A stretch of 64,000 nt of DNA from Lichenicola sp964248625 (GTDB lineage: Bacteria; Pseudomonadota; Alphaproteobacteria; Acetobacterales; Acetobacteraceae): positions 1-64,000 of the forward strand of contig CAXTZG010000005.1 in assembly GCA_964248625.1 (NCBI GenBank), written 5' to 3'. Below, one piece after another: positions 17,378 to 26,209 of the stretch (position 1 is the first letter of the stretch; each line of letters begins with the position of its first letter). Below the pieces are notes generated by a model. It was given only the letters and a program-made list of their open reading frames with translations. It did no database searches and was not told the DNA's origin. Position numbers and translations under genes: made by a program.

Positions 17378-20300
17378 ACATCTCGCGGCCCCTCATCCTG
17401 CGTCCCGTCGCGACGACGCTGCTGACGGTCGCCCTCGCGCTGAGCGGGGCGTTCGCCTACAGCAAGCTGCCGGTGGCGCCGCTTCCCAACGTCGCCTTCC
17501 CGGTGATCCAGGTGCAGGCGACGCAGCAGGGCGGCCTGCCGGAAGAGGTGGCGGACTCGGTGGCGACGCCGCTTGAGCGCCATCTCGGCACCATCGCCGG
17601 CGTCACCGAGATGACGTCGGAAAGCACGCAGAACCAGACCCGCATCGTCATCCAGTTCGACCTCTCGACCAACGTCGACAACGCCGCCCACGAGGTCGAG
17701 GCGGCGATCCAGGCGGCGCGCGCCGACCTGCCGAGCAGCATCCGCTCCAACCCGGTCTACCGGAAGTTCAACCCGTCCGGCCAGCCGATCATGATCCTGG
17801 CGCTGACCTCGAAGACCAAGACGGCGCCGCAGCTGTTCGACCTCGCCACCAACGTCCTGCAGCAGCAGCTTTCCAAGATCCAGGGCGTCGGCAACTTCCA
17901 GCCGGGCGGCTCCTCGCTGCCGGCGGTGCGCGTCGAGCTCAACCCGCTGCCGATGTTTCGTGCCGGCATCGGCTTCGAGGATGTGCGCGCGGCCCTGGCG
18001 TCCGCCAACGCCAACACGCCGAAAGGCTTCATCGACGTCGACCGCCGGCGCTACCAGCTCGACACCAACGACCAGGCGCGGCATGCGGCCGACTACAAGG
18101 AGCTGGTGGTCGGCTACCGCAACGGCGCGCCGATCCACCTGACCGACATCGCCGAGATCACCGACAGCGTCGAGGACCTTCGCAACGCGGGCTACTACAA
18201 CGGCGAGCCGTCGGTGGTCTGCATCGTGTTTCCGCAGGCCGACGCCAACATCATCAAGACGATCGACGCGATCAAGGCGATGCTGCCGACGCTGCAGCAG
18301 GCGTTGCCGGCCGACGTCGCGGTGCATATCGCGCTCGACCGCTCCACCACCATACGCGCCTCGGTCAAGGACACGCAGACGACGCTGCTGATCGCCATCA
18401 TCCTGGTGGTGCTGGTGGTGCTGGTGTTCCTGCGCACCTGGCGCTCGACGCTGATCCCGGCCGTCACCGTGCCCGTCTCCATCGTCTCGACCTTCGGCGC
18501 GATGTACATGCTGGGCTTCTCGCTCGACAACCTGTCGCTGATGGCGCTGACGATCGCCACCGGCTTCGTGGTCGACGACGCCATCGTGGTGCTGGAGAAC
18601 ATCGCGCGCCACATGGAGGACGGCATGCCGCGCCTGGAGGCAGCGCTGCGCGGCACCGCCGAGGTCTCGTTCACCGTGATCTCGATCACCGTGTCGCTGA
18701 TCGCGGTGTTCATGCCGATCCTGCTGCTGCCGGGTATCGCGGGGAAGTTCTTCTACGAGTTCGCGATGACGCTGATCGTCACCATCAGCGTGTCGCTGGT
18801 GCTGGCGCTGACCGTCACGCCGATGATGTGCGCGCTGTTCCTGAAGGTGCAGCCGAAGGTGTCGGCGGAGCAGGCCGGCGCCGACGCGCAGGCCGCGGGC
18901 AGGCAGCCGGGTCGGCTGCGCCGCGGCATCGGGCGTGCCTCGGCGCTGATCGAGCGGCTGCTCGAGGGGATGCAGGAGGGCTACGAGAGCAGCCTGCTCT
19001 GGGCACTGCGTCACCGGCGGCTGGTGGTGCTGACCCTGCCGCTGACGATCGTGCTGACCGTGCTGCTGTTCAACCGCATGCCGAAGGGCTTCTTCCCCAC
19101 CGAGGATAACGGCCTGCTGATCGGTCGCGTCGAGGGCGAGCAGAGCATCTCGTTCCAGAACATGCAGCAGAAGCTGATCGACGTGCAGAACGTGGTGGTC
19201 GCCGACCCCGACGTGCTGAGCGTGGCCGGCTTCACCGGCGGACGCGGCACCAACCAGGCGCAGGTCTACATCCAGCTCAAGGACATCGCCGTCCGCCACG
19301 ACAGCAACGACCAGACCATCGCCCGGCTGCGGAACAAGCTGAAGGGCATGGTCGGCGCACGGTTCTTCGCCTTCTCCGCCGGCGACGTGCGGGCGGGTGC
19401 CCGCTCCAGCAGCTCGCAGTACCAGTACACGCTGCAAAGCGACGACAGCCAGCTGCTTTATGAATGGGAGCCCAGGATCGAGGCGGCGCTGAAGCGGCGC
19501 TCCGAGCTGACCGACCTCGATTCAGACGTGAGCCAGGGCGGCCAGGCGGTGTCGGTGGTGATCGACCGCGACAGCGCCGCCCGGCTGAAGCTGACGCCGC
19601 AGCTCATCACCAACACGCTCTACGACGCCTTCGGGCAGCGCTCCGCCTCGATCATCTACAACGCCCTGAACCAGTATCACGTGGTGATGGAAGTGGCGCC
19701 GCGCTTCTGGCAGGACCCGTCGATCCTGAGCCAGATGTGGGTGAGCGCTGCCAGCGGCACCGCCACCGGCAGCGCCAGCAGCAACCTGATCCGCGTCGTC
19801 AACACCGCGAGCAGCGCCTCGGGCGGCAGCTCCAACGGCGGCGGCAGCGGCGCCGGCTCGATCGCCAACACCGCCACCGTGGCCCAGACCGGAACCGGCA
19901 TCGCATCCGCCACCAGCGGCACGACATCCGGCACCACCAGCGCCACGGCGGTGTCGACGGCGGCGCAGTCGCAGCGCAACGCCAACAGCAACAGCCTGGC
20001 CGGCGGCAAGGCCGCCTCGAGCGGCTCCGCGGTCTCGTCCTCGGTCGAGACCATGATCCCGCTCTCGGCGGTGACCCGCTTCGTGCCGACCACGACGCCG
20101 CTGCAGGTCTCGCATGATGGCGGCTTCGTCGCGACCACCATCTCCTTCAACACCCCCGCCGGCGGCTCGCTGAGTGCCGCGACCCGCGCGATCGACGAGA
20201 CGATGGCGCAGCTCAGGGTGCCGGCCACGATCCACGGCGCCTTCGCCGGCAACGCGCAGCAGCTGCAGCAGACCTCGGCCTCCTATCCGTTCGTGGTGCT

Positions 20301-20841
20301 GGCGGCCCTGTTCGCGGTCTACGGGACGCTCGGCGTGCTCTACGAGAGCTACATCCACCCGCTGACGATCCTCTCGACGCTGCCCTCGGCCGGCGTCGGC
20401 GCCATCCTGGCGCTGCAGCTGTTCGGCGAGGAGTTCTCGCTGATCGCCATGATCGGCGTGATCCTGCTGATCGGCATCGTGAAGAAGAACGCGATCCTGC
20501 TGATCGACTTCGCGCTGAACGAGGAGCGCGAGCACGGCGCCACGCCATACGAGGCGATCTACCGGGCCTGCCGGCTGCGCTTCCGCCCGATCATGATGAC
20601 GAGCTTCGCCGCCGCCCTGGGTGCCGTGCCGCTGGTGCTCGGCACCGGCTACGGCAACGAGCTGCGCCGTCCGCTCGGGCTGTCGGTGGTGGGCGGGCTG
20701 ATCGTCAGCCAGGCGCTCACCCTCTACACCACGCCGGTGGTCTATCTCTATCTGGACCGGATGCGGCACTGGTGGAACCGGCGCTGGTCGCGCAAGCGCC
20801 TGCCCGCCCGTCGCCTGAAACAGGACGTTCCTGCCGAATGA
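17374..20841 (+). CDS. mdtC: RND multidrug efflux permease, MdtC-type, with low-complexity insertion
   Basis: A 1155-residue RND permease, about 100 longer than usual. It starts MNISRPLILRPVATTLL; GFVVDDAIVVLENIARHME carries the helix-4 relay aspartates and GVILLIGIVKKNAILLIDFA is helix 11. The extra length is a 100-residue Ser/Ala/Gly/Thr/Asn-rich segment at about residues 791-890, between MWVS and VETMIPLSAV in the second large periplasmic loop. A second insertion with Gln/Lys/Ala character (VSAEQAGADAQAAGRQ) lies in the cytoplasmic region between helices 6 and 7. The ATGA overlaps with mdtB before it and the lipoprotein gene after it imply coupling. Confidence 0.92.
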   Translation: MNISRPLILRPVATTLLTVALALSGAFAYSKLPVAPLPNVAFPVIQVQATQQGGLPEEVADSVATPLERHLGTIAGVTEMTSESTQNQTRIVIQFDLSTNVDNAAHEVEAAIQAARADLPSSIRSNPVYRKFNPSGQPIMILALTSKTKTAPQLFDLATNVLQQQLSKIQGVGNFQPGGSSLPAVRVELNPLPMFRAGIGFEDVRAALASANANTPKGFIDVDRRRYQLDTNDQARHAADYKELVVGYRNGAPIHLTDIAEITDSVEDLRNAGYYNGEPSVVCIVFPQADANIIKTIDAIKAMLPTLQQALPADVAVHIALDRSTTIRASVKDTQTTLLIAIILVVLVVLVFLRTWRSTLIPAVTVPVSIVSTFGAMYMLGFSLDNLSLMALTIATGFVVDDAIVVLENIARHMEDGMPRLEAALRGTAEVSFTVISITVSLIAVFMPILLLPGIAGKFFYEFAMTLIVTISVSLVLALTVTPMMCALFLKVQPKVSAEQAGADAQAAGRQPGRLRRGIGRASALIERLLEGMQEGYESSLLWALRHRRLVVLTLPLTIVLTVLLFNRMPKGFFPTEDNGLLIGRVEGEQSISFQNMQQKLIDVQNVVVADPDVLSVAGFTGGRGTNQAQVYIQLKDIAVRHDSNDQTIARLRNKLKGMVGARFFAFSAGDVRAGARSSSSQYQYTLQSDDSQLLYEWEPRIEAALKRRSELTDLDSDVSQGGQAVSVVIDRDSAARLKLTPQLITNTLYDAFGQRSASIIYNALNQYHVVMEVAPRFWQDPSILSQMWVSAASGTATGSASSNLIRVVNTASSASGGSSNGGGSGAGSIANTATVAQTGTGIASATSGTTSGTTSATAVSTAAQSQRNANSNSLAGGKAASSGSAVSSSVETMIPLSAVTRFVPTTTPLQVSHDGGFVATTISFNTPAGGSLSAATRAIDETMAQLRVPATIHGAFAGNAQQLQQTSASYPFVVLAALFAVYGTLGVLYESYIHPLTILSTLPSAGVGAILALQLFGEEFSLIAMIGVILLIGIVKKNAILLIDFALNEEREHGATPYEAIYRACRLRFRPIMMTSFAAALGAVPLVLGTGYGNELRRPLGLSVVGGLIVSQALTLYTTPVVYLYLDRMRHWWNRRWSRKRLPARRLKQDVPAE

Positions 20842-22394
20842 TGCTCGCCACTGCTTGCCTGCGCCTCGGCTGCCTGCTGCTCGCGACGACCCTCCTCGAT
20901 GGCTGCATGGTGGGCCCGGACTACCACCGGCCACCGGCGATCCAGCCTGCCCTGCTCAAGGAGATCGCGCCGCCGCCGGGCTGGGCCTTCGCCGACCCGC
21001 ATTACGCCGAGCTGCCCCGGGACGGCTGGTGGAAGCTGTACAACGATCCGGTGCTCGACCGGATCGAGGCCGAGATCGACATCTCCAACCAGACCATCAA
21101 GGCGTCCGAAGCGGCCTACCGGCAGTCGCGGGCGCTGGTGGACGAGGCCCGCTCGGGCCTGTTCCCGAGCGCCACCCTCACGCCGAGCGTCACCCGGAGC
21201 GGCAGCGGCGGCAGCAGCAGCAGCGGGCTTCGCGGCAGCACGATCGGGGTCGGCACCGGCTCGGCCTCCACGGTCGGATCGAGCAGCGGGAGCTACAGCT
21301 ACACCAACTATTCGCTGCCGGGCGACGCGAACTGGCAGATCGACGTCTGGGGCCAGATACGCCGGCAGGTGGAGTCCCAGGTGGCGGCAGCCCAGGTCAG
21401 TGCGGCCGAACTCGCGGCAGCCCGCCTGTCGGCGCAGACGACGCTGGCCACCGACTATTTCGAGCTCCGCTACCAAGACAGCCTGCAGATGCTGCTGGAC
21501 CAGTTCGTCGCCTTCTACCAGCAGAGCGCCACCATCACCCGCAACCAGTACAATGCCGGCGTGGGCGCGCCGTCGGACCTGCTGCAGGCGGAAACCCAGG
21601 TCGCCACGACGCAGGCCGACGCGGTTTCCGTCGGCATCGCGCGCGCGCAGTACGAGCATGCCATCGCCGTGCTGACCGGGCATCCGCCGACCGACCTGTC
21701 GCTGACGCCGGGCGCGCTCACCAACAAGATCCCGGGCATCCCGGTGACGGTGCCCTCGCTGCTGCTGCAGCGCCGGCCCGACATCGCGGAAGCGGAACGC
21801 AGCATGGAAGAAGAGAACGCGCTGATCGGGGTGGCGGTCGCCGCCTTCTATCCGACCGTCAGCCTGTCGGCGGCGGCGGGCTATGCCGGCAACCCGATCG
21901 GCTCGCTGATCCAGGTGGCCAACCGCACCTGGTCGCTGGGAGCGACGGCGGTCGAGACGCTGTTCCAGGGCGGCGAGCGCACCGCCGCGGTCCGGGCCGC
22001 CCGCGCGGTCTATGACGAAAGCGTCGACAACTACCGCCAGACGGTGCTGACCGCCTTCCAGGGGGTGGAGGATCAGCTCGCGGCGCTCCGCATCCTGGCC
22101 CAGCAGGCGGACGCGCAGAAGCTCGCGGTGGATCTCGCAAACCAGTCCGTGGTCGTGGCGCAGAACCAGTACGAGGCCGGCACGGCGATCTACACCACCG
22201 TCATCACCACCCAGACCACGGCACTCACCAATGCCGAGACGGCGCTCGGCATCCAGGAGAACCGGATGACGGCGAGCGTGGCGCTGATCGACCAGCTCGG
22301 CGGCGGCTGGGACGCCTCGGCGCTGCCGAGCAAGAACAGCCTGCAGCTCGACAACCCGTTCCTGCCCTCCTTTATCCAGAAGGACCGGAACTGA
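20838..22394 (+). CDS. RND outer-membrane channel lipoprotein (NodT/OprM family)
   Basis: A 518-residue outer-membrane factor. The signal peptide ends in a lipobox (LLDGC, Cys 23) and the mature protein opens MVGPDYHRPP, typical of NodT-family channels. TolC-type helical repeats follow, including WQIDVWGQIRRQVESQ, VPSLLLQRRPDIAEAER and a GVAVAAFYPTVSLSA segment. A Ser/Gly-rich insertion (about residues 115-155, GSGGSSSSG, STVGSSSGSYS) is unusual. It completes the tripartite pump as the fourth gene of the operon; its ATG overlaps the mdtC stop. A second ATG three bases on is equally possible. Confidence 0.91.
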   Translation: MMLATACLRLGCLLLATTLLDGCMVGPDYHRPPAIQPALLKEIAPPPGWAFADPHYAELPRDGWWKLYNDPVLDRIEAEIDISNQTIKASEAAYRQSRALVDEARSGLFPSATLTPSVTRSGSGGSSSSGLRGSTIGVGTGSASTVGSSSGSYSYTNYSLPGDANWQIDVWGQIRRQVESQVAAAQVSAAELAAARLSAQTTLATDYFELRYQDSLQMLLDQFVAFYQQSATITRNQYNAGVGAPSDLLQAETQVATTQADAVSVGIARAQYEHAIAVLTGHPPTDLSLTPGALTNKIPGIPVTVPSLLLQRRPDIAEAERSMEEENALIGVAVAAFYPTVSLSAAAGYAGNPIGSLIQVANRTWSLGATAVETLFQGGERTAAVRAARAVYDESVDNYRQTVLTAFQGVEDQLAALRILAQQADAQKLAVDLANQSVVVAQNQYEAGTAIYTTVITTQTTALTNAETALGIQENRMTASVALIDQLGGGWDASALPSKNSLQLDNPFLPSFIQKDRN

Positions 22395-22404
22395 AACGAC
22401 AACG

Positions 22405-22430
22405 GCCCGGCATCGTGCGATGCCCGGCCG
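22405..22430. terminator. Hairpin between convergent genes (possible bidirectional terminator)
   Basis: The halves ggcccggcatc and gatgcccggcc form an 11-bp stem with one mismatch and a four-base loop, starting ten bases after the efflux operon stop. There is no U tract, so termination may be inefficient or factor-assisted. Confidence 0.5.
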
Positions 22431-22452
22431 CCGCCGTCGGACCGTTACGAGG

Positions 22453-22626
22453 TCAGAGGATCGCCTTGCCCGCCATCAGCCCCAGCACCAGGAACACGAT
22501 GAAGATGACGATGGCGATGAAGAACAGGATCTTGGCGATCTCGGCGGTGCCGGCGGAAATGCCGGTGAAGCCGAACACGCCGGCGATAATGGAAATGACC
22601 AGAAAGAGAAGTGCCAGTTTCAGCAT
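22453..22626 (-). CDS. DUF1328 (UPF0391) small membrane protein
   Basis: A 57-residue protein with two hydrophobic helices. MLKLALLFLVISIIAGVFGF and GTAEIAKILFFIAIVIFIVF match the UPF0391/YtjA family (DUF1328) over the full length. Family members are induced by stress in many bacteria; the biochemical role is unknown. AGGG lies about eight bases before the ATG. An EcfG-type promoter is directly upstream, which supports a general stress role here. Confidence 0.85.
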   Translation of the reverse strand: MLKLALLFLVISIIAGVFGFTGISAGTAEIAKILFFIAIVIFIVFLVLGLMAGKAIL

Positions 22627-22663
22627 GGTCGGACCCTACGTCGTTCGAGCGAAGTCGTTTTGA

Positions 22664-22688
22664 AACGCCAACGCTTTCGATAGGTTCC
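22664..22688 (-). promoter_or_regulatory. EcfG-type general stress promoter for the DUF1328 gene
   Basis: Minus-strand GGAAC (22688-22684), 16 bases, then CGTT (22667-22664). CGTT lies 38 bases upstream of the ATG, exactly as at 10732-10756. Matches the alphaproteobacterial EcfG consensus. Confidence 0.75.
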
Positions 22689-22741
22689 GCGCAATCCGCA
22701 TCCGCCGTGTCATGACCGATCGCCGGACCCCGGTGCCGCCC

Positions 22742-22996
22742 TCAGCGACGGGCGATCAGCGCGCCCAGCACGAAGCCGATCCCGGTGGCGACCGCGATCG
22801 CGACCAGCGGCTGGTCGGAGGTCACGTCCCGGACGCTGTCCAGCGTGTCGCCGTAGTAGCTCTGCGCCTGGCCCGCGAACTCCTTGGCCTTGCCCTTGGC
22901 CTGGGTCGCGGTGTCGCCGAGCATCCCGCCCATGCCGTCCTGCACCTTGCCGATCGTCTCCTGCGCGGCGCCCTTGATCTCGTTGACGTCGACCAT
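22742..22996 (-). CDS. CsbD-like stress protein with C-terminal anchor, paralogue 2
   Basis: An 84-residue paralogue of the protein at 10413-10694. It shares MVD-NE-KG at the start, a Gly/Lys-rich amphipathic CsbD-like middle (IGKVQDGMGGMLGDTATQAKG) and the C-terminal single helix (DQPLVAIAVATGIGFVLGALIARR) of the ElaB/YqjD type. Upstream is GGGAG, nine bases before the ATG. I see no clear EcfG motif in front of this copy. It sits 115 bases upstream of the DUF1328 gene on the same strand, which keeps its own promoter. Confidence 0.8.
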   Translation of the reverse strand: MVDVNEIKGAAQETIGKVQDGMGGMLGDTATQAKGKAKEFAGQAQSYYGDTLDSVRDVTSDQPLVAIAVATGIGFVLGALIARR

Positions 22997-23114
22997 GCGA
23001 TGAACTCCCTGTCTCGTTGCCGATCGTGATTGACCGGCCTCATGATCGACCAACGCGCGAGCCGGCCCCGGGATGCGCCGGGACCGGCGGTGACCGCCTC
23101 GTCAGGACCCCGGG

Positions 23115-24185
23115 ATGAAGCTGTTCAACTGCCAGAACTGCGCCAGCCTGCTGTTCTTCGAGAACCGCCGCTGCGAGACCTGCGGCCTGCCGCTCGGCTA
23201 CCTGCCGCAGGAGGAGGCGGTGTCGGCGCTGGTGGCGGACGGCGACGCCTTCACCGCCCTGGCGAGCGGCGCCCGGGTCCGGCTGTGCGTCAACGCCGAC
23301 CACGATGCCTGCAACTGGCTGGTGCCTGCGGGCGGCGAGAGCTACTGCGCGGCCTGCCGGCACAACCGCATCATCCCTGCCCTCGATGGCGACCGCACGA
23401 TGCTGCTGTGGCGGCGGCTCGAGCTCGCCAAGCATCGGCTGTTCTATTCGCTGATCCGGCTGGGCATCCCGCTGCCCAACCGCGGCGACGATCCGGCGCA
23501 CGGTCTGGCGTTCGACTTCCTTGACGCGCTGCCCGGCGGTGCCGCGGTGCTGACCGGGCACCAGGACGGCGTCATCACCATCAACCTGCAGGAAGCCGAC
23601 GACGCGTATCGCGAGACCATGCGCCACACCATGCACGAGACCTACCGCACCCTGCTCGGCCATTTCCGCCACGAGGTCGGGCACTGGATCTGGGACCGGC
23701 TGGTGCGCGACCAGAACCGGCTGGCGGCGTTCCGCGCCCTGTTCGGCGACGACCGCGCCGACTATGCCGAGGCATTGCGGCGCCACTATGCCGAGGGTCC
23801 CGCGCCGGACTGGCAGCAGCGCACCATCAGCGCCTATGCCACCAGCCACCCGTGGGAGGATTTCGCCGAGACCTGGGCGCACTACCTGCACATCATGGAC
23901 ACGCTGGAAACGGCCAGCGCGTTCGGCATCGGGGTGAAGCCCACGGTGCCGCGCGCCGAGGGGCTCGAGATCGAGGTGGCGATCGATCCCTACCGGGCAA
24001 CCGGCATGGACGCGGTGATCGACCAGTGGGTGCCGATGGTGTTCGCGGTGAACAGCCTCAACCGCAGCATGGGGCTGGCGGACCTGTATCCGTTCGTGAT
24101 CTCCGACGCGGTGCGCGAGAAGCTCGGCTTCATCCACGCCATGGTGCACGACCAGCCGCCGCCGGCGGATCCGGCAGGGCCGTAG
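23115..24185 (+). CDS. Zinc-binding metallopeptidase family protein with N-terminal zinc ribbon
   Basis: A 356-residue protein. Cys 6, 9, 20 and 23 form an N-terminal zinc ribbon (FNCQNCAS, RRCETCGLPLG); a second Cys-rich element (CNADHDACNW, CAACRHNRI) lies near residues 58-92. The peptidase core has HEVGH at 186-190 followed by WIWDRLV, with TSHPWEDFAETWAHYLHIMDT downstream supplying further metal or catalytic residues. This matches the putative zinc-binding metallopeptidase family (formerly DUF2248). No signal peptide, so cytoplasmic. The substrate is unknown. It stands alone and converges on the next gene with four bases between stops. Confidence 0.85.
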   Translation: MKLFNCQNCASLLFFENRRCETCGLPLGYLPQEEAVSALVADGDAFTALASGARVRLCVNADHDACNWLVPAGGESYCAACRHNRIIPALDGDRTMLLWRRLELAKHRLFYSLIRLGIPLPNRGDDPAHGLAFDFLDALPGGAAVLTGHQDGVITINLQEADDAYRETMRHTMHETYRTLLGHFRHEVGHWIWDRLVRDQNRLAAFRALFGDDRADYAEALRRHYAEGPAPDWQQRTISAYATSHPWEDFAETWAHYLHIMDTLETASAFGIGVKPTVPRAEGLEIEVAIDPYRATGMDAVIDQWVPMVFAVNSLNRSMGLADLYPFVISDAVREKLGFIHAMVHDQPPPADPAGP

Positions 24186-24189
24186 CCGC

Positions 24190-25461
24190 TCAGCGCGCCG
24201 GCGGCGGCAGCGCTACCGTCCAGCCCTGCGGCCAGATCGCCAGCGGGTGCGACGGATCGGCCTGCCAGCGCCGGACCTCGGCCGCCCAGTCGGGACCGTG
24301 CGCGAAGACCGGGCGCGCGGCGGCGATCTCGTCGCGCAGGCCGACGGCCGCGATCCAGCCCACCAGCAGCATGGCGGCCGCGCGCAGGATCGGCCGCGAG
24401 CGGTCGGCGGCGAGGGCCAGCAGCGACATCGCGAGCAGCACGGACGGGATCAGCGCGTAGCGCTCGCCGAACTCCACCCACAACAGGTTGCCGCGCCCGT
24501 CGACCGCGCCATAGTCGCTCAGGGCGGCGGTCAGCAGGGCAGCCCCGAACAGCCAGCGGGGGGCGGCGATGCGGGCGCGCAGCGTGGCAAGCAGGAAGCA
24601 GGCGAACAGGAGGCAGGCGGCCACGGTGGTGCGGATCGGCAGGCGCCCGCGCGCGAACTCGTCATGCAGCCGGATGCCGAGGCGGTTGGCGGCGTCGTGC
24701 CCCAGCATCGGCACGCAGATCTGCTTCACGAACAGCACGCAGGCCAGCATGGCGGCCCCGATCCCGTAGCTGCGGCCGCCGGTCGGCTGGTAGAACAGCA
24801 GCAGCTGCACCGATCCGCCCAGCCCGAGCGTCAGGGCTTGCAGCAGCCGCGCCGGACTGCGCTCGAGCAGCACGCGCAAAGCAAACAGCGGCGCCAGGAA
24901 CAGGCTCGCCGGACCCGCCAGCGGCCCCAGCAGCAGCAGCCCGAGCCGGAACAGGCCGACGCCGCCCGCCGCCGGCTCGAGCGCCAGGATCAGCGCGTTG
25001 GCGAGGCCGAGCTGGAACTGGCTGTGGATCGAGTTCAGCCAGACCTCGTCGACGGCAGCCGGCGTCGCGAGCAGCAGGGTGGCAGCACCCAGCACGACGG
25101 GCGACTGCAGCCAGCGATCGCGGGCCGACAGCAGCACCAGCAGCGGACAGGCTTGGCAGGCCAGCGCGATTCCGGTGGTGACGAACGGCGCCAGCCGCAG
25201 CGGCACCAGCGCATGCGCCAGCAGGCCGGCGCCGTTGGCGACGATGTTCAGGTAGCCGCCCACCGGATAAAGCAGCGCCTGGCGCCAGCCCATGCTGGCG
25301 GCGTCGTGAAAGAAGTAGCGGCCTTCCTCGGCCCAGAACCGCCCGTGCAGCACGATGTCGGGCATGCGCGCGCAGACCAGGATCACGAACGCCAGCAGCA
25401 GCGCCGGCCGCAGCAGGCTTGCCGTCAGCCGCCCTGCGGGACGACGAGCATCAGCCGGCAT
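24190..25461 (-). CDS. Polytopic membrane protein, possible GT-C-type glycosyltransferase
   Basis: A 423-residue protein with about ten hydrophobic helices. The first periplasmic loop contains FWAEEGRYFFHDAASMGW at residues 42-59, placed like the acidic catalytic loop of GT-C glycosyltransferases; YPVGGYLN follows. A cytosol- or periplasm-facing tail (PVFAHGPDWAAEVRRWQADP) ends the protein. I do not recognise the exact family. It overlaps the preceding VTT gene by 11 bases and lies in one operon with a GT2 enzyme, so a role in transferring a lipid-linked sugar to an envelope acceptor is plausible but inferred. Confidence 0.68.
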   Translation of the reverse strand: MPADARRPAGRLTASLLRPALLLAFVILVCARMPDIVLHGRFWAEEGRYFFHDAASMGWRQALLYPVGGYLNIVANGAGLLAHALVPLRLAPFVTTGIALACQACPLLVLLSARDRWLQSPVVLGAATLLLATPAAVDEVWLNSIHSQFQLGLANALILALEPAAGGVGLFRLGLLLLGPLAGPASLFLAPLFALRVLLERSPARLLQALTLGLGGSVQLLLFYQPTGGRSYGIGAAMLACVLFVKQICVPMLGHDAANRLGIRLHDEFARGRLPIRTTVAACLLFACFLLATLRARIAAPRWLFGAALLTAALSDYGAVDGRGNLLWVEFGERYALIPSVLLAMSLLALAADRSRPILRAAAMLLVGWIAAVGLRDEIAAARPVFAHGPDWAAEVRRWQADPSHPLAIWPQGWTVALPPPAR

Positions 25462-26209
25462 CGTCGAGGATCGCCCCGTCCAGGCCGGCGGCGCGCGCCA
25501 TCCGGCCGAGCCGCAGCGTCAGCACCAGCGTCGCCGCCGCCCCGATCCCGAGCAGCGTCCAGCGCGCGGCACCGGCGCCGGCGGTCGCGGCGACCAGCCC
25601 GGCGCCGGCGAGATGCCCCAGGATGACGTAGCCGAGCAGGGCCGGCAGGGAGGCCAGCGTGCCCAGCAGGTAGTCGCGCAGCGGAACCCCGGTCAGGCCG
25701 AGCAGGTAGCTGGTGGCCGCGAACGGCATCACCGGCGACAGGCGGAGCAGGCAGACGGTGCGCCAGCCGTCGCGGGCGATCGCCCGGTCCAGCCGCCGCA
25801 CCCAGTCGCGCCGCCCGGGCCGGCGACGCTCCAGCCAGCGGATCACGACCGGCCGCAGCAGGGAACGGCCGAGCAGGAAGGCGATCAGCGCGCCCGCCAG
25901 GGTGCCGGCGGCGGCGAGCAGGAAGCCGATCGTCACGCCATAGACGGCCCCGGCGGCGAGGCCGGTGAGCGAAGCCGGCAGCACGCCCGTGCAGGCCACC
26001 AGCATCTGCACCAGGGCTGCGGTCGCCCAGCCGACGGCACCGGCGCCATGCGCCCAGCCGAGCAGGGCCCAGAGGATGCCGGCCACCCGACGCCGGATCA
26101 GCAATCCGCCAGCCAGCACCGGCACCGCCGCCAGCAGCAGCAGGCGCGGCGCGCGGCGCGGTCGGGACGGTGCCGCCACCGCCGGCGCCGTATCCCGCCC
26201 CGGCTTCAT
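25451..26209 (-). CDS. VTT/DedA (TVP38/TMEM64) family membrane protein
   Basis: A 252-residue protein. The VTT domain is seen as LPASLTGLAAGAVYGVTIGFLLAAAGTLAGALIAFLLGRSLL followed by the re-entrant region LLRLSPVMPFAATSYLLGLTGVPLRDYLLGT, with the conserved Arg and Pro. TVP38/DedA proteins are linked to lipid scrambling or undecaprenyl-phosphate recycling across the inner membrane. The start overlaps the GT2 stop by four bases. Its position between two glycosyltransferase-like genes suggests lipid-carrier handling, an inference. Confidence 0.84.
   Translation of the reverse strand: MKPGRDTAPAVAAPSRPRRAPRLLLLAAVPVLAGGLLIRRRVAGILWALLGWAHGAGAVGWATAALVQMLVACTGVLPASLTGLAAGAVYGVTIGFLLAAAGTLAGALIAFLLGRSLLRPVVIRWLERRRPGRRDWVRRLDRAIARDGWRTVCLLRLSPVMPFAATSYLLGLTGVPLRDYLLGTLASLPALLGYVILGHLAGAGLVAATAGAGAARWTLLGIGAAATLVLTLRLGRMARAAGLDGAILDDAG

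Noticed and set aside
19744..20043. Repeat array or CRISPR-like tract within the mdtC-type gene
   Set aside because: The tract is low-complexity Ser/Ala/Gly/Thr codons without regular repeat-spacer periodicity, and the reading frame stays open on both sides.
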